Assembly (NCBI GenBank): GCA_003151515.1
Contig: PLXS01000027.1
Coordinates: forward strand, 1-64,000
Direction: 5' to 3'
From: Opitutaceae bacterium
Lineage (GTDB): Bacteria > Verrucomicrobiota > Verrucomicrobiia > Opitutales > Opitutaceae
DNA: 64,000 nucleotides
Below are positions 1-8,970 of the stretch, one piece after another (the first letter of the stretch is position 1; the number at the start of each line of letters is the position of its first letter). The notes beneath the pieces are model-generated. The model ran no database searches. It saw only the letters and a list, made by a program, of their open reading frames with translations, and was not told the DNA's origin. The position numbers were made by a program, and so were the translations under genes.

Positions 1-1
1 A

Positions 2-142
2 TCACGAACCCGGCACTCTCAAGAACATGACTATCCCCGCCTTTATCATGAAGAAATGTTCCTGAAACAGCGTGACGCGGAACACCTCGGCGTCGTACGC
101 AGCCACGATACGCTCACGCAGGTCCAGTGATAGGGTCTTCAT
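2..142 (-). mobile_element. IS630-type transposase N-terminal remnant
   Basis: A 46-codon minus-strand reading frame, too short for the ORF track, begins MKTLSLDLRERIVAAYDA. This is the typical start of the helix-turn-helix segment of IS630-family transposases. After about residue 19 the similarity is lost and the frame runs into an unrelated tail and a TGA stop near the window edge. The helix-turn-helix remainder and the DDE catalytic domain are therefore missing from this frame. It lies just downstream of the xanthine dehydrogenase gene, the last gene of the purine operon, and probably marks an old insertion at the edge of that cluster. The sequence left of the window could hold more of the element, possibly in another frame. 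Confidence 0.6.
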
Positions 143-157
143 GGACTCCAAGTCTGC

Positions 158-177
158 AGCCTTCCTAGAAAAAGGCT
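158..177. other. small inverted repeat between xdh and the IS remnant
   Basis: AGCCTT and AAGGCT form 6-bp arms around an 8-nt loop, between the end of the purine operon and the transposase remnant. No U-run follows on the minus strand, so it is a poor intrinsic terminator. It could equally be part of an insertion-sequence end. Low confidence on role. Confidence 0.3.
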
Positions 178-197
178 ACAGTTTTATTTAAAATGCT

Positions 198-3100
198 CTA
201 GTCCCCGCGGGCCCTGATTGCAGCGTAGATCGCCTCGCAGGTGGCCGGCGACGCGAGGGCAACCTCCCCGCCTGCCCTGCCGAACGCGGCCACGGCGTCG
301 CGGATCGCCTCGCGAACGGAGAACGCCAGCATGAGGGGGGGCTCGCCCGATGCCTTGCTCCCGTCGATGGCGGCCTCGTGGCCGGCCCTGGGCAGGAGGG
401 TCACGTTCATCTCCAAAGGCGCGTCGCTTAGCGCCGGGATCTGGTAGGTGCTGGCGCTGTGTGTCAGCAGCCGGCCCTTCTTGTCCCAGAGGAGCTCCTC
501 GCGGGTCAGCCAGCCGATGCCCTGGACCAGGCCGCCCTCGATCTGGCCGCGGTCCACGCCCGGGTTGAGCGAGTTCCCGACGTCGTGGACGACGTCCACG
601 CGGATCACCCGGTGCATCCCGCTGTATCCGTCGACCTCCACCTCGGCGACCGCCGCCCCGCACGCGAAGTACTTGAACGGGTGCCCCGACGACGTCGACC
701 AGTCCCAGTGGATCCCGGGTGTCGCGTAGAAGCCGGTCGCCTCGAGGCTGATCCTCCCTTCGTGAGCGGCCCGGCAGACCTCCGCCATGCCGACCCGCGC
801 CCTCGTTCCGCGCGCCAGCGCCTCGCCGTCAGCGAAGACGACCCCGGACGCGGCGACGGCCCTCTTCGCCTTCCTTGACAGGAGATCGGCCGCGACCGGG
901 GCCAGCCGCCCGCGCAGGGTCACGCACGCGTTCTTGACGGCCTCGCCGTTCAGGTCGGCGCCCGACGAGGCGGCCGTCGCCGAGGTGTTGGGCACCTTGT
1001 CCGTGGCCGTGGGCATCATCCGGATGCGCCCGGCGGGCAGGCCAAGCTCGCGCATGGCGACGCCAAGGATCTTCGTGTGCAGGCCCTGGCCCATCTCGGT
1101 GCCGCCGTGGTTCACCTGCGCCGTCCCGTCGCTGTAGAGCAGGACCAGGGCGCCGGCCTGGTTGTAGCGGGTGAGCGTGAAGGATATGCCGAACTTGACC
1201 GGGGTGACGGCGAGCCCGCGCTTGACCCGCGCGTGGCCCCTGTTCCAGCGCTCCACGGCCCTCCTCCTCGCCGAGAAGCCCGCCTCCCTCTGGACCCGGC
1301 CCCATATGGAGCGCAGGCGGTTGTCGCCGATCTGCTGCAGGAAGTGGGTCGTGTTCGTCCTGCCCCCGCCCCGGTAGAGGTTGCGCCCCCGAACGACCTC
1401 GGGCGGCAGCCCAAGGCGACGGGCGACGCGGTCGACGATCTCCTCCATGACGAGCATGCCCTGCGGTCCGCCGAAGCCCCTGAAGGCGGTGTTCGAGGAG
1501 ACGTTTGTCGAGGCGATCAGGCCCGTCACCCGAAGGGCCGGGATGTAGTAGGCGTTGTCGATGTGGAAGAGGGCCCGATCGAGGACCGGCTGCGAGAGGT
1601 CGAGGGACCATCCCCCGTCGGAGTAGAGGTCCACCTCAGCGCCGAGGAGCATCCCCCTGCCGTCGTAGCCGACCCGGAACCTCGAGTAGAAGGGGTGGCG
1701 CTTGCCCGTGATTATCATGTCCATGTCGCGGTCGAGCTGGATGCGCACGGGCCTTCCGGTCTTCAGCGCGGCCAGGGCGACCATGGCGGCGAACGCGTTT
1801 CCCTGGGTCTCCTTGCCGCCGAAGCCCCCGCCCATCCTGGGCGACTGCACCACGACCTTGCTCCTCGGCTCGCCGATCACCTCCGCCACGATCGTCTGGA
1901 TCTCCGTCGGGTGCTGCGTGGAGGAGCTGACGAAGACCGAGCCCGACTCGACAGGCTCGGCCCAGGCCGCCTGGGTCTCCAGGTAGAAGTGCTCCTGGCC
2001 GCCAAACTCGAACTCGCCCTCGAGGACGTGGGGCGCCTTGGCGACCGCGGCCTTGGCGTCGCCCCTGGCGATCGTGTGCGGCGGCGTGTGGAAACTGCCC
2101 TTCGCGATCGCGGCCTTGATCCCGAGTATGGGCTCCATGGGCTCGTATTCCACCTCCACCTTGGCGGCGGCGGCCCTGCACTGGCCTGGCGACGCGCCCA
2201 CCACCAGGGCGACGACCTGCCCGTGGTACTTGACGTACGCCGAGGCGAAGAGCTCCTCGTCGTGCATCGTGCCGACGTTGTTGTCCCCGGGGATGTCCTC
2301 GGCCAGGAGGACCGCCGCCACGCCCGGCATGGCCCTGGCCGCGGCCGCGTCGCGCCTGATTATCCGGGCGCGGGCGTGGGGCGAGCACACGGGCCAGACG
2401 TCGAGCATCGGGCGGCGCTGAGCCGTGTCGTCCGCGTACATCGCCTGCCCGGTCACGTGCCCGACCGCGCTCTCGTGGCGAAGCGCCCGCGAGTCGTCGG
2501 CCGGCGGGTCGGCAAGGCCCATTGCGAAGCGCCGCTCACCGTCCTGCGCCTCGCTAGTCTCCCCTGCGGCGAACTTCGCCCAGAGGCTCACGATCAGGCC
2601 CCGGCGGTACTCGGCGCCGCCGCGCAGGTCGTCTATGGGCTTGAATTCCCCGGCCAGGACCCGGGCGACCTCGCCGGCGGCCTCCCCGATTCGCCGGCCC
2701 TCCAGGGCCGCCTCCGCGGCGCGGGCCCGCACCGGGGTCGGCGCGACGCCCCCGTAGGCGATCCTCGCCCTGCGAACGACGCCCTTCGCGTCCGTGTCGA
2801 GGGAGAAGGCCGCGGCGACGATGCTTATGTCGAGCTCGCGGCGCTTGGACACCTTGAGGAAGTCCGAGCGGCGCGTGAGGCCCGCGCTCGCGCCGAAGCG
2901 CGGCAGCACGATCTCGAGGATCACCTCCCCCGGGGCGAGGAGGGTCTTTCGGTAGGCGGTGAAGAACTCCGAAAGGGGCACCCTCCTTCGCCCCGCCGCG
3001 CAGGCCAGGACGAGCTCGGCGTCCAGGGTCAAAAGGACGGGCGCCGCGTCGCCGATCGGCGACGCCGTCGCGAGGTTGCCGCCCAGCGTGGCGCGGTTGC

Positions 3101-3965
3101 GGATCTGGCGCGCCGCGAAGACGCCGAGCATCTTCGAGAGCGACGGGTATTCCGCTCCCAGCGCCTCGCCGACCGCGGTCAGGGTGGCCGCCCCGCCGAT
3201 CCTCCACTCGGCGTCGGTCGCCGTGATGGCCGTCAGCTCCGGGACCGCCTCGGCCGAGACGAGGCAGGGGAAGGACGCGGCCTTCTTCGTCACGTCGACG
3301 CCGATCTCCGTCGCCCCGGCAACGAGCCTCGCCGCGGGATCCGCGGCGAGGGCCGCGAAGAGCCCGCCGAGCGTCACCGGCCTCACGAAGCGGCAGCCGC
3401 CCGAGCCGTAGTCAAGCGCCTGAGGGGGCTCCAGCGGCGCCTTGAGCCTTTCCCCGAAGGGATCGCCCGGCGCGGCGCCGCCGCGCCCCAGCGCGGAGAG
3501 CGCCGCGTCTCGGATCGGCCGGTAGCCCGTGCACCGGCACAGGTTGCCGCAGAGCTGGTCGCTCATCTCGCGGGTGTCGGCGCAGTCGGAGCGGTAGTAT
3601 CCCTCGAAGAGCGACATGACGAACCCGGGCGTGCAGTAGCCGCACTGCGACCCGTAGTGGTCGACCATGGCCTCCTGCACGGGGTGCAGCGGGCCGCCCT
3701 CCCCGCACAGGCCCTCCACCGTGACCACCTCGCGGCCCGCGAACATCGGAAGCAGGGCGATGCAGCTGTTGACCCCCCGGTAGGTCGGCTTCCCGCGGGC
3801 GTCCCTGTCGACTATCGCCACCGTGCACGCCCCGCAGTCGCCCTCCGCGCATCCCTGCTTGCCGCCCGTGAGGCCGCTCGACCTCAGGAAGTCCAGGAGC
3901 GTGGTCGTCGTGGGCCTGTCGTCGACTCGCACCGTCCTGCCGTTGAGCTTGAATTCAAATCCCAT
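198..3965 (-). CDS. xdh: xanthine dehydrogenase, single-chain (FeS + FAD + molybdopterin)
   Basis: Oxidises hypoxanthine and xanthine to urate in the cytoplasm. The 1255-residue protein joins in one chain what most bacteria split into XdhA and XdhB. Residues 1-75 are a plant-type 2Fe-2S domain (C39, C44, C47, C68). Residues 76-155 are the second 2Fe-2S domain (C108, C111, C143, C145). A FAD domain follows (about 185-450, with LVAGATEIGVD and ATLGGNLATASPIGD), then the molybdopterin domain. Residues matching the bovine active site are visible: Q in GGQEHFY, E in GGGFGGKE, R in AFRGFGG, F-T in FGISFT and E in GEPPL. The start at MGFEFKLNG is chosen because the longer ORF only adds out-of-frame sequence of the upstream gene; that stop lies 5 bp away. 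Last gene of the operon. No XdhC insertion factor is seen nearby. Confidence 0.96.
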   Translation of the reverse strand: MGFEFKLNGRTVRVDDRPTTTTLLDFLRSSGLTGGKQGCAEGDCGACTVAIVDRDARGKPTYRGVNSCIALLPMFAGREVVTVEGLCGEGGPLHPVQEAMVDHYGSQCGYCTPGFVMSLFEGYYRSDCADTREMSDQLCGNLCRCTGYRPIRDAALSALGRGGAAPGDPFGERLKAPLEPPQALDYGSGGCRFVRPVTLGGLFAALAADPAARLVAGATEIGVDVTKKAASFPCLVSAEAVPELTAITATDAEWRIGGAATLTAVGEALGAEYPSLSKMLGVFAARQIRNRATLGGNLATASPIGDAAPVLLTLDAELVLACAAGRRRVPLSEFFTAYRKTLLAPGEVILEIVLPRFGASAGLTRRSDFLKVSKRRELDISIVAAAFSLDTDAKGVVRRARIAYGGVAPTPVRARAAEAALEGRRIGEAAGEVARVLAGEFKPIDDLRGGAEYRRGLIVSLWAKFAAGETSEAQDGERRFAMGLADPPADDSRALRHESAVGHVTGQAMYADDTAQRRPMLDVWPVCSPHARARIIRRDAAAARAMPGVAAVLLAEDIPGDNNVGTMHDEELFASAYVKYHGQVVALVVGASPGQCRAAAAKVEVEYEPMEPILGIKAAIAKGSFHTPPHTIARGDAKAAVAKAPHVLEGEFEFGGQEHFYLETQAAWAEPVESGSVFVSSSTQHPTEIQTIVAEVIGEPRSKVVVQSPRMGGGFGGKETQGNAFAAMVALAALKTGRPVRIQLDRDMDMIITGKRHPFYSRFRVGYDGRGMLLGAEVDLYSDGGWSLDLSQPVLDRALFHIDNAYYIPALRVTGLIASTNVSSNTAFRGFGGPQGMLVMEEIVDRVARRLGLPPEVVRGRNLYRGGGRTNTTHFLQQIGDNRLRSIWGRVQREAGFSARRRAVERWNRGHARVKRGLAVTPVKFGISFTLTRYNQAGALVLLYSDGTAQVNHGGTEMGQGLHTKILGVAMRELGLPAGRIRMMPTATDKVPNTSATAASSGADLNGEAVKNACVTLRGRLAPVAADLLSRKAKRAVAASGVVFADGEALARGTRARVGMAEVCRAAHEGRISLEATGFYATPGIHWDWSTSSGHPFKYFACGAAVAEVEVDGYSGMHRVIRVDVVHDVGNSLNPGVDRGQIEGGLVQGIGWLTREELLWDKKGRLLTHSASTYQIPALSDAPLEMNVTLLPRAGHEAAIDGSKASGEPPLMLAFSVREAIRDAVAAFGRAGGEVALASPATCEAIYAAIRARGD

Positions 3966-3970
3966 GGGCC

Positions 3971-5230
3971 TTAGGCGGCGAGGCTCGCCATGGTGTGGGC
4001 CAGGACCTCGGCTCCCGACGCGACGTGACCGGGCGACGCGTACTCCTCCGGCCGGTGGCTCCACCCGTTGAGGCAGGGGATGAAGACCATGGTGGTCGGG
4101 CACACCCGCGCCATGAAGAGCGAGTCGTGGTAGGCGCGGCTCACCATCCGCAGCGAAGCGAGGCCGAGGCGCGCGCAGGCCCGCTCCACCGCCTCGATCG
4201 TCTTCGGGTCGCCCTCGGCGGGCGGGTCCGCGTTGATCTCCTCGAAGTCCATGCGCACGCCCCGGCGTCTGCACGCGGCGGCGGCCGCCCTGCGGATCCT
4301 GGCGTAGGCCCTCTTGCGGGTGTCGAGCCTTGTGTCCCTAAGGTCGATCTCGAGGTAGGCCCTGAAGGGGACGCTGTTCACGGCTCCCGGCTCGATCCGA
4401 AACACCCCTACCGTGCCCACGGTGTCCGGGCTTGCGCTCGTGCAGGCCGCCCTCTCGACGGCGAGCGCCACCTGGGCCCCGGCCGCGAGGGCGTCGTGCC
4501 TCGCGGGCATGAGCACCGCGCCGGCGTGGCCTCCCTCGCCTTGGAGGGTCACCCTGTAGCTGCTCGGGCCCGCGATTCGCTCCACGATCCCGATCGGGAT
4601 CCCCCTGGCCTCGAGGACGGGCCCCTGCTCGATGTGCAGCTCGATGAAGGAGTGGTAGTGGCCCGAGGGCAGCCGCACGGATTCCAGGGGACCCGCGCAC
4701 CCGGCCGCCGCTCGCAGTTCGTCGAGCGTGCGCCCGTCGCGGTCGCGCAGCGCGGCCGCCTTCTCGACCGACAGGGTCCCCGCCATCAGGCGGCTGCCCA
4801 CGCAGCCAAGGCCGAAGCGGGTCGGCTCCTCCGCGGTGAACATGACGACCTCCAGCGAGCGCCTCGGCCTGAAGCCGGCGCGCTTCAGGGCGGCCAGGGC
4901 CTCGAAGGCCCCCAGGACCCCAACGACCCCGTCGTATCTCCCCGCGTTGGGGATGGCGTCGGTGTGGGAGCCCGAGGCCACGGCCGCAAGGCCTGGCTCG
5001 CCGCCCTCCCACCGGGCGAATATGTTGCCGACCGCGTCCTCGCGCACCGCGAGGCCCGCGTCGCGCGCCGCCTTGCGCACGTATTCGCGGCCGCGCTGGT
5101 CCGCCTCCGAGAAGAGGACGCGGGTGACGACCGGCGCCGGGGCCTCGGAGATGAGGGCCAGCTCGTCAATGCGGCGCTGCAGCCCGGCTGCGTCCACCGT
5201 GATCGCAAGGTCTTCCGGTGATGCGCTCAT
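3971..5230 (-). CDS. uah: ureidoglycolate amidohydrolase (M20 family, plant UAH-like)
   Basis: Predicted to hydrolyse ureidoglycolate to glyoxylate, CO2 and two ammonia. The 419-residue protein is an M20-type metal hydrolase of the hydantoinase/carbamoylase group. Metal-site motifs are GSHTDAIPNAGRYDG, FTAEEPTRFG and ELHIEQGPVLE. The dimerisation insert has GEGGHAGAVLMPARHD, and the end has SRAYHDSLFMAR and FIPCLNGWSHRPEEY. These last blocks match plant ureidoglycolate amidohydrolase better than allantoate amidohydrolase. The start is the ATG overlapping the upstream stop (ATGA) at 5227-5230, so the gene is translationally coupled to the ureidoglycine aminohydrolase that makes its substrate. 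Substrate assignment is inference from motifs and context; N-carbamoyl-amino-acid hydrolase is the alternative. Confidence 0.85.
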   Translation of the reverse strand: MSASPEDLAITVDAAGLQRRIDELALISEAPAPVVTRVLFSEADQRGREYVRKAARDAGLAVREDAVGNIFARWEGGEPGLAAVASGSHTDAIPNAGRYDGVVGVLGAFEALAALKRAGFRPRRSLEVVMFTAEEPTRFGLGCVGSRLMAGTLSVEKAAALRDRDGRTLDELRAAAGCAGPLESVRLPSGHYHSFIELHIEQGPVLEARGIPIGIVERIAGPSSYRVTLQGEGGHAGAVLMPARHDALAAGAQVALAVERAACTSASPDTVGTVGVFRIEPGAVNSVPFRAYLEIDLRDTRLDTRKRAYARIRRAAAAACRRRGVRMDFEEINADPPAEGDPKTIEAVERACARLGLASLRMVSRAYHDSLFMARVCPTTMVFIPCLNGWSHRPEEYASPGHVASGAEVLAHTMASLAA

Positions 5231-5970
5231 AGGGGCTGGCGGTTCACGTCCTTGTAGTAGAGGTAGCGCGCGGGCGCCTTGCCCATCGCCACGAACCACT
5301 GCGCGCAGTAGGGCGCCATCCAGACCGCGTCCCCGGCGCGCACCGGGTACCACGAATCCTCGAGGCGGTAGACGCCCTCGCCGGAGAGCATGACGAGGCC
5401 GTGCTCCATGATGTGGATCTCGACGAAGGGAAGGTGGCCTCCCGGCTGGTAGGCGAAGACGTTCACGGCCATGTCGAAGGCCGGCTCGTCCGGCAGGAGG
5501 ACCTGCAGGTTCGCCGCCGGGTCCCCGAGGAACGGCGTCCCCTTGACCCGCGATTGGTCGCCAAGCAGCGGCCGCGGCGCTCGGACGCCGGGCAGCGGGG
5601 CGTATTTCTTCTGGAAGAGCGTGACCCTGGTCCCCTTCTTCGGCGACTTGAGCGACCAGCCCGAGCCGGCGGGGCAGTAGAAGTATCCGCCGGGCCTGAG
5701 CCGGCGCGACTTGGCGCCCACCGCCACGGTCGCCCCCCCGTCCATCACATACCCGAAGGTCTGGGACTCGCCGGCGTCGATCCGCGCGGACCCGCCTGTC
5801 TCGAACGTGAGGAGCGTCTGCGCGACGCGGGCGCCCATGGCCGGGCTCACCAGCACGACCGCCGTCGCCCCCGCGATCCCGGGCAGCGAGCTGTTCACGT
5901 GGTTGTCGGGCGTGATGAGCGCGTGGCGGGCCGCGACGCGCGCCCGTGTGTGGCCGAATAGTTCAGGCAT
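5227..5970 (-). CDS. allE: (S)-ureidoglycine aminohydrolase
   Basis: Releases ammonia from ureidoglycine to give (S)-ureidoglycolate. The 247-residue protein is a bicupin of the usual family length. The C-terminal cupin carries the expected metal-binding pattern FVEIHIMEHG (Glu, His, His) and a downstream Gln in APYCAQWF, matching the manganese ligands of the plant enzyme. The N-terminal half has the family sequences HALITPDNHVNSSLPG and FGYVMDGG. It lies 27 bp after the allantoinase stop and overlaps the ureidoglycolate amidohydrolase start by 4 bp. The pairing with two M20 hydrolases fits the sequential ammonia-releasing ureide route. Confidence 0.95.
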   Translation of the reverse strand: MPELFGHTRARVAARHALITPDNHVNSSLPGIAGATAVVLVSPAMGARVAQTLLTFETGGSARIDAGESQTFGYVMDGGATVAVGAKSRRLRPGGYFYCPAGSGWSLKSPKKGTRVTLFQKKYAPLPGVRAPRPLLGDQSRVKGTPFLGDPAANLQVLLPDEPAFDMAVNVFAYQPGGHLPFVEIHIMEHGLVMLSGEGVYRLEDSWYPVRAGDAVWMAPYCAQWFVAMGKAPARYLYYKDVNRQPL

Positions 5971-5997
5971 GGGTGTGGTTGCTTTGGATTTCTGCTC

Positions 5998-7359
5998 CTA
6001 GGAAGGCCTTATAAAGTGACCGCATGCGGGCCCGGGTGCAACCCGGCCCTGCGCGAAGGCCGTGCGCCCGCGCACGACCGTGCGCACAACTCTCGCGCGC
6101 GAGGTGCGGCCGTCGTATGGGCCCTGGCGGTGCCGGTACAGGAGTTCCTCGTTCGAAACCCTGCGCTCGCCCCGCAGGTCGAGGATCGTCAGGTCCGCGT
6201 CGAGGCCCTCGGCCAGCCGGCCCTTCGACTTGTCGATCCTGAACCTGCGGGCGACGTTGCCGGAGAGAAGGGCCGAGAGATGCGCCAGGGCGACCTCGGC
6301 CGGTCGCCGGGCGAGGGCCTCCGTGATCAGGAGCTCGAAGCAGTGCTGGCAGCCGGAGACCCCGCCCCAGATCGCGAAGAAGTCCTCTGAGCGCTTCATC
6401 GCCGGGGGCGCCGGCGAGTGGTCCGATCCGACCGTGTCCACGGAGCCGGACTCAAGCTCGCGCCAGAGCCCGAGCCTCTGGCTCTCCGAGCGAAGCGGCG
6501 GGAAACACTTGGCCGGGGCTCCCAGGCGCACGACATCCTCCTCCCCGAGGAGCAGGTAGTGGGGGCAGGTCTCGATCGACACGTCCACGCCACGCCGGCG
6601 CGCCTCCAGGGCCGCCGCAACGCCCTCGGGGCTGCTCACGTGCACGATGTGCAGGGCGCACCCGGTCTCGCCCGCTATGTCCGTCGCCGTGCGTATGGCC
6701 AGGAGTTCGAGCTCCACCGGGCGGGACCTGAGCCACGTGCGCACGTCCGAGCCCTTCGAGCGCTGCTCGGCCGCCCTGACCCGTGCGAGCGCCTCGTCCT
6801 CCGCGTGCACGGCGACGATCATTCCCAGGGCCGCCGCGCGGGTCATCCCCGCGCGCAGCGTCCGGGCGTCGGCCGACGGGAACTCGTCGACGCCGCTGTT
6901 GCACATGAACGCCTTGAACCCGACGGCGCCTCCGTCGCGCATGGGCTCAAGCTGGTGCGCGTTGCCGGGCACGAGGCCCCCCCAAAGGCCGAAGTCGGTG
7001 CGCGAGGCCCGCTCGGCCGCCGCGCGCTTGAGCTGCAGGCTCGCCAGGTCGGTCACCGGAGGGAGCGAGTTGAGCGGCATGTCGAAGAAGGCAGTCCCCC
7101 CGCCCGCCGCGAGCGCGCCCGATCCGGTCTCGATCCCCTCCCACTCCGTCCTCCCCGGCTCGTTGAAATGAACGTGCGAGTCGATGATGCCCGCGATCAC
7201 GTGCAGCCCCGAGGCGTCGATGACCTCCGAGGCCTCGTCCCCGATGCCGGCCGCGATCCTCACTATCCTGCCGGCAGCGGCCGCGATGTCCGCGCGGACG
7301 GCCCCGGCGGGCGTGATCACGGTGCCTCCTCGCACCAGCAGGTCGATGCGCTCGCTCAT
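5998..7359 (-). CDS. allB: allantoinase
   Basis: Opens the hydantoin ring of allantoin to give allantoate. The 453-residue amidohydrolase-superfamily protein shows the binuclear metal set: HVHFNEPG (H62, H64), the lysine expected to be carboxylated in GFKAFMCNSG, His in HAEDEALA, His in HIVHVSSPEG and Asp in VGSDHSP. The start is the ATG overlapping the upstream amidohydrolase stop by 4 bp (ATGA). The track's 84-residue N-terminal extension is shadow sequence. Length and motifs match tetrameric bacterial and plant allantoinases rather than dihydropyrimidinase. Confidence 0.96.
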   Translation of the reverse strand: MSERIDLLVRGGTVITPAGAVRADIAAAAGRIVRIAAGIGDEASEVIDASGLHVIAGIIDSHVHFNEPGRTEWEGIETGSGALAAGGGTAFFDMPLNSLPPVTDLASLQLKRAAAERASRTDFGLWGGLVPGNAHQLEPMRDGGAVGFKAFMCNSGVDEFPSADARTLRAGMTRAAALGMIVAVHAEDEALARVRAAEQRSKGSDVRTWLRSRPVELELLAIRTATDIAGETGCALHIVHVSSPEGVAAALEARRRGVDVSIETCPHYLLLGEEDVVRLGAPAKCFPPLRSESQRLGLWRELESGSVDTVGSDHSPAPPAMKRSEDFFAIWGGVSGCQHCFELLITEALARRPAEVALAHLSALLSGNVARRFRIDKSKGRLAEGLDADLTILDLRGERRVSNEELLYRHRQGPYDGRTSRARVVRTVVRGRTAFAQGRVAPGPACGHFIRPS

Positions 7360-8606
7360 CGCTCGCTGCGGACCGCCATACGCCCGAGGAAATCCACGAC
7401 GATGCGCAGGGCCGCGGCAAGGTCGCGCCGGTGCACGAACTCGTCGGGATGGTGGCTCAGGCCGCCCCTGCAGCGCACGAAGAGCATCGCGACCGGGGCA
7501 AGGCGCGAGACGACCACGGCGTCGTGGCCAGCGCCGCTGGCGAGCGCCGGGCAGGAACCCTGGACCGAGCGCACGCTTCGCGCCAGGAGGCCCGTGAGCT
7601 CCCCGGAGCACGCCACGGCGGCGTTGTCCTGAGTCACCTCGAAGGAGGCCGCGAGGCCCCGCGAGGCCGCGACAGCGCGGGCGGCGGCGCGCAGCCTCCC
7701 CAGCGCAGCCCGGCGCGCCCCGTCGTCCGGGTGCCTGACGTCGAGCGACACCTCCGCCCGCGCGGCAATCACGTTCGCCGCGCCGGGGAAGGCCGAGATC
7801 CTGCCCACCGTGGCGACAAGGGGCGGGCTCTTGCGGGCGAGCGCCTCGGCGACGAGGGCAAATTGGGCGGCGCCCGCGAGCGCATCCCTTCTCATCCGCA
7901 TGGGCGTCGTTCCCGCGTGGCCGGCCCTGCCCCGGAAGACCACGCGCGCGCGTGTCTGGCCCGCGATGGCCGACACGACGCCGGCGGCGAGCCCCCTTGA
8001 CTCAAGGACGGGCCCCTGCTCGATGTGCACCTCGAGGTAGCCAAGAAGGTTGCCGGCCGGATGCGCCGGCCCCGCGCGCCTGAACGGCCTGCCGAGACCG
8101 CGCGAGATCGCCTCGGCGACCGAAACGCCGTCGGGGTCGCGCAGCGCCAGGTCCGAGCGGCCGAGCAGGCCCGCGTAGGCCTTGCTGCCCAGGTAGGCGC
8201 TCGAGAACCGCACGCCCTCCTCCTCGGAGAAGCCCAGCACCTCGACCCCGTACGGCAGCCCGACGCCGCGGGACTTCAGGATTTCCAGGGCGGCTATCGG
8301 GAGCAGCACCCCGAGGACCCCGTCGAACCTCCCCGCGTCGCGCACCGTGTCAAGGTGCGAGCCGATGAGGAGCGTCCTGGCTCCCCGGCGGGGCGCCCCA
8401 AGCCTCCCTATCAGGTTGCCGGCTCCGTCCTCGGTGACGGACATGCCGGCCGACCGCATCCAGCCGCCGACGAGCGCGTTGGCCCTGCGCATCGCCGGCG
8501 ACAGAAACGTCCTCGTGGTCGCCCCCGGCTCGTCGGAAACGCGCGCAAGCCCCTCGATGCGGCGGGCAAGCCGCGCGGTGGCCTTGGCAAGGGTGAGTCT
8601 GGGCAT
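7356..8606 (-). CDS. allC: allantoate amidohydrolase
   Basis: Hydrolyses allantoate to ureidoglycine, CO2 and ammonia. The 416-residue M20 hydrolase has GSHLDTVRDAGRFDG, GFSEEEGVRF and EVHIEQGPVLE for the two metals. It also has GRAGHAGTTPM in the dimerisation insert, and SGAGHDAVVVS and FVRCRGGLSHHPDEF near the C-terminus. The last two blocks are the signature of allantoate amidohydrolases and differ clearly from the UAH-like paralogue three genes downstream. It starts 9 bp after the HIU hydrolase stop and overlaps allB by 4 bp. Presence of both M20 paralogues in one operon supports the split of allantoate and ureidoglycolate steps. Confidence 0.9.
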   Translation of the reverse strand: MPRLTLAKATARLARRIEGLARVSDEPGATTRTFLSPAMRRANALVGGWMRSAGMSVTEDGAGNLIGRLGAPRRGARTLLIGSHLDTVRDAGRFDGVLGVLLPIAALEILKSRGVGLPYGVEVLGFSEEEGVRFSSAYLGSKAYAGLLGRSDLALRDPDGVSVAEAISRGLGRPFRRAGPAHPAGNLLGYLEVHIEQGPVLESRGLAAGVVSAIAGQTRARVVFRGRAGHAGTTPMRMRRDALAGAAQFALVAEALARKSPPLVATVGRISAFPGAANVIAARAEVSLDVRHPDDGARRAALGRLRAAARAVAASRGLAASFEVTQDNAAVACSGELTGLLARSVRSVQGSCPALASGAGHDAVVVSRLAPVAMLFVRCRGGLSHHPDEFVHRRDLAAALRIVVDFLGRMAVRSER

Positions 8607-8615
8607 GCGCCGCGT

Positions 8616-8969
8616 TCAGCTTCCCCTGTACGTGCTGTACGCCCAGGGCGTCACCAGGAGCGGCACATGGTAGGGCGCCGATGGGTCCGCGATGCCGAAG
8701 CGCACCGGCACAATGTCCAGGAAGGGAACCTTGGCGGGCGCCGCGCCCCTCGCCGCAAAGTACTCCCCGACGTGGAACTCGAGCTGGTAGGTCCCGGCGG
8801 CCATCTCGGACGGCCTGAAAAGCGGGGCGTCGGCCCTCCCGTCGGTGTTCGTCACGACGGCCTTGAGCAGCGCCGGGTTCGGGGCGAGCCTGCGCAGCTC
8901 GATGCGCATCCCCTCGGCCGGCCGGCCGGCCGTCAGGTCCAGGACGTGTGTGCTCAGTTTTCCGGGCAT
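8616..8969 (-). CDS. hiuH: 5-hydroxyisourate hydrolase (transthyretin-like)
   Basis: Hydrolyses 5-hydroxyisourate, the unstable uricase product, to OHCU. The 117-residue protein has the full transthyretin-related set: [14 protein letters not shown] at the N-terminus (active His), the Arg region at [20 protein letters not shown], and the diagnostic C-terminal YRGS. No signal or peroxisomal-type extension is seen. It lies 1 bp downstream of the OHCU decarboxylase gene and 9 bp before allC. Its presence shows that urate is oxidised by a uricase-type enzyme, although none is found in the window. Confidence 0.96.
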   Translation of the reverse strand: MPGKLSTHVLDLTAGRPAEGMRIELRRLAPNPALLKAVVTNTDGRADAPLFRPSEMAAGTYQLEFHVGEYFAARGAAPAKVPFLDIVPVRFGIADPSAPYHVPLLVTPWAYSTYRGS

Positions 8970-8970
8970 G

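Noticed and set aside
1077-3974. 965-codon plus-strand ORF antisense to xdh
   Set aside because: Composition is Arg/Pro/Gly/Val-rich without domains, exactly mirrors the third-position GC bias of the true minus-strand gene, and xdh has full motifs.
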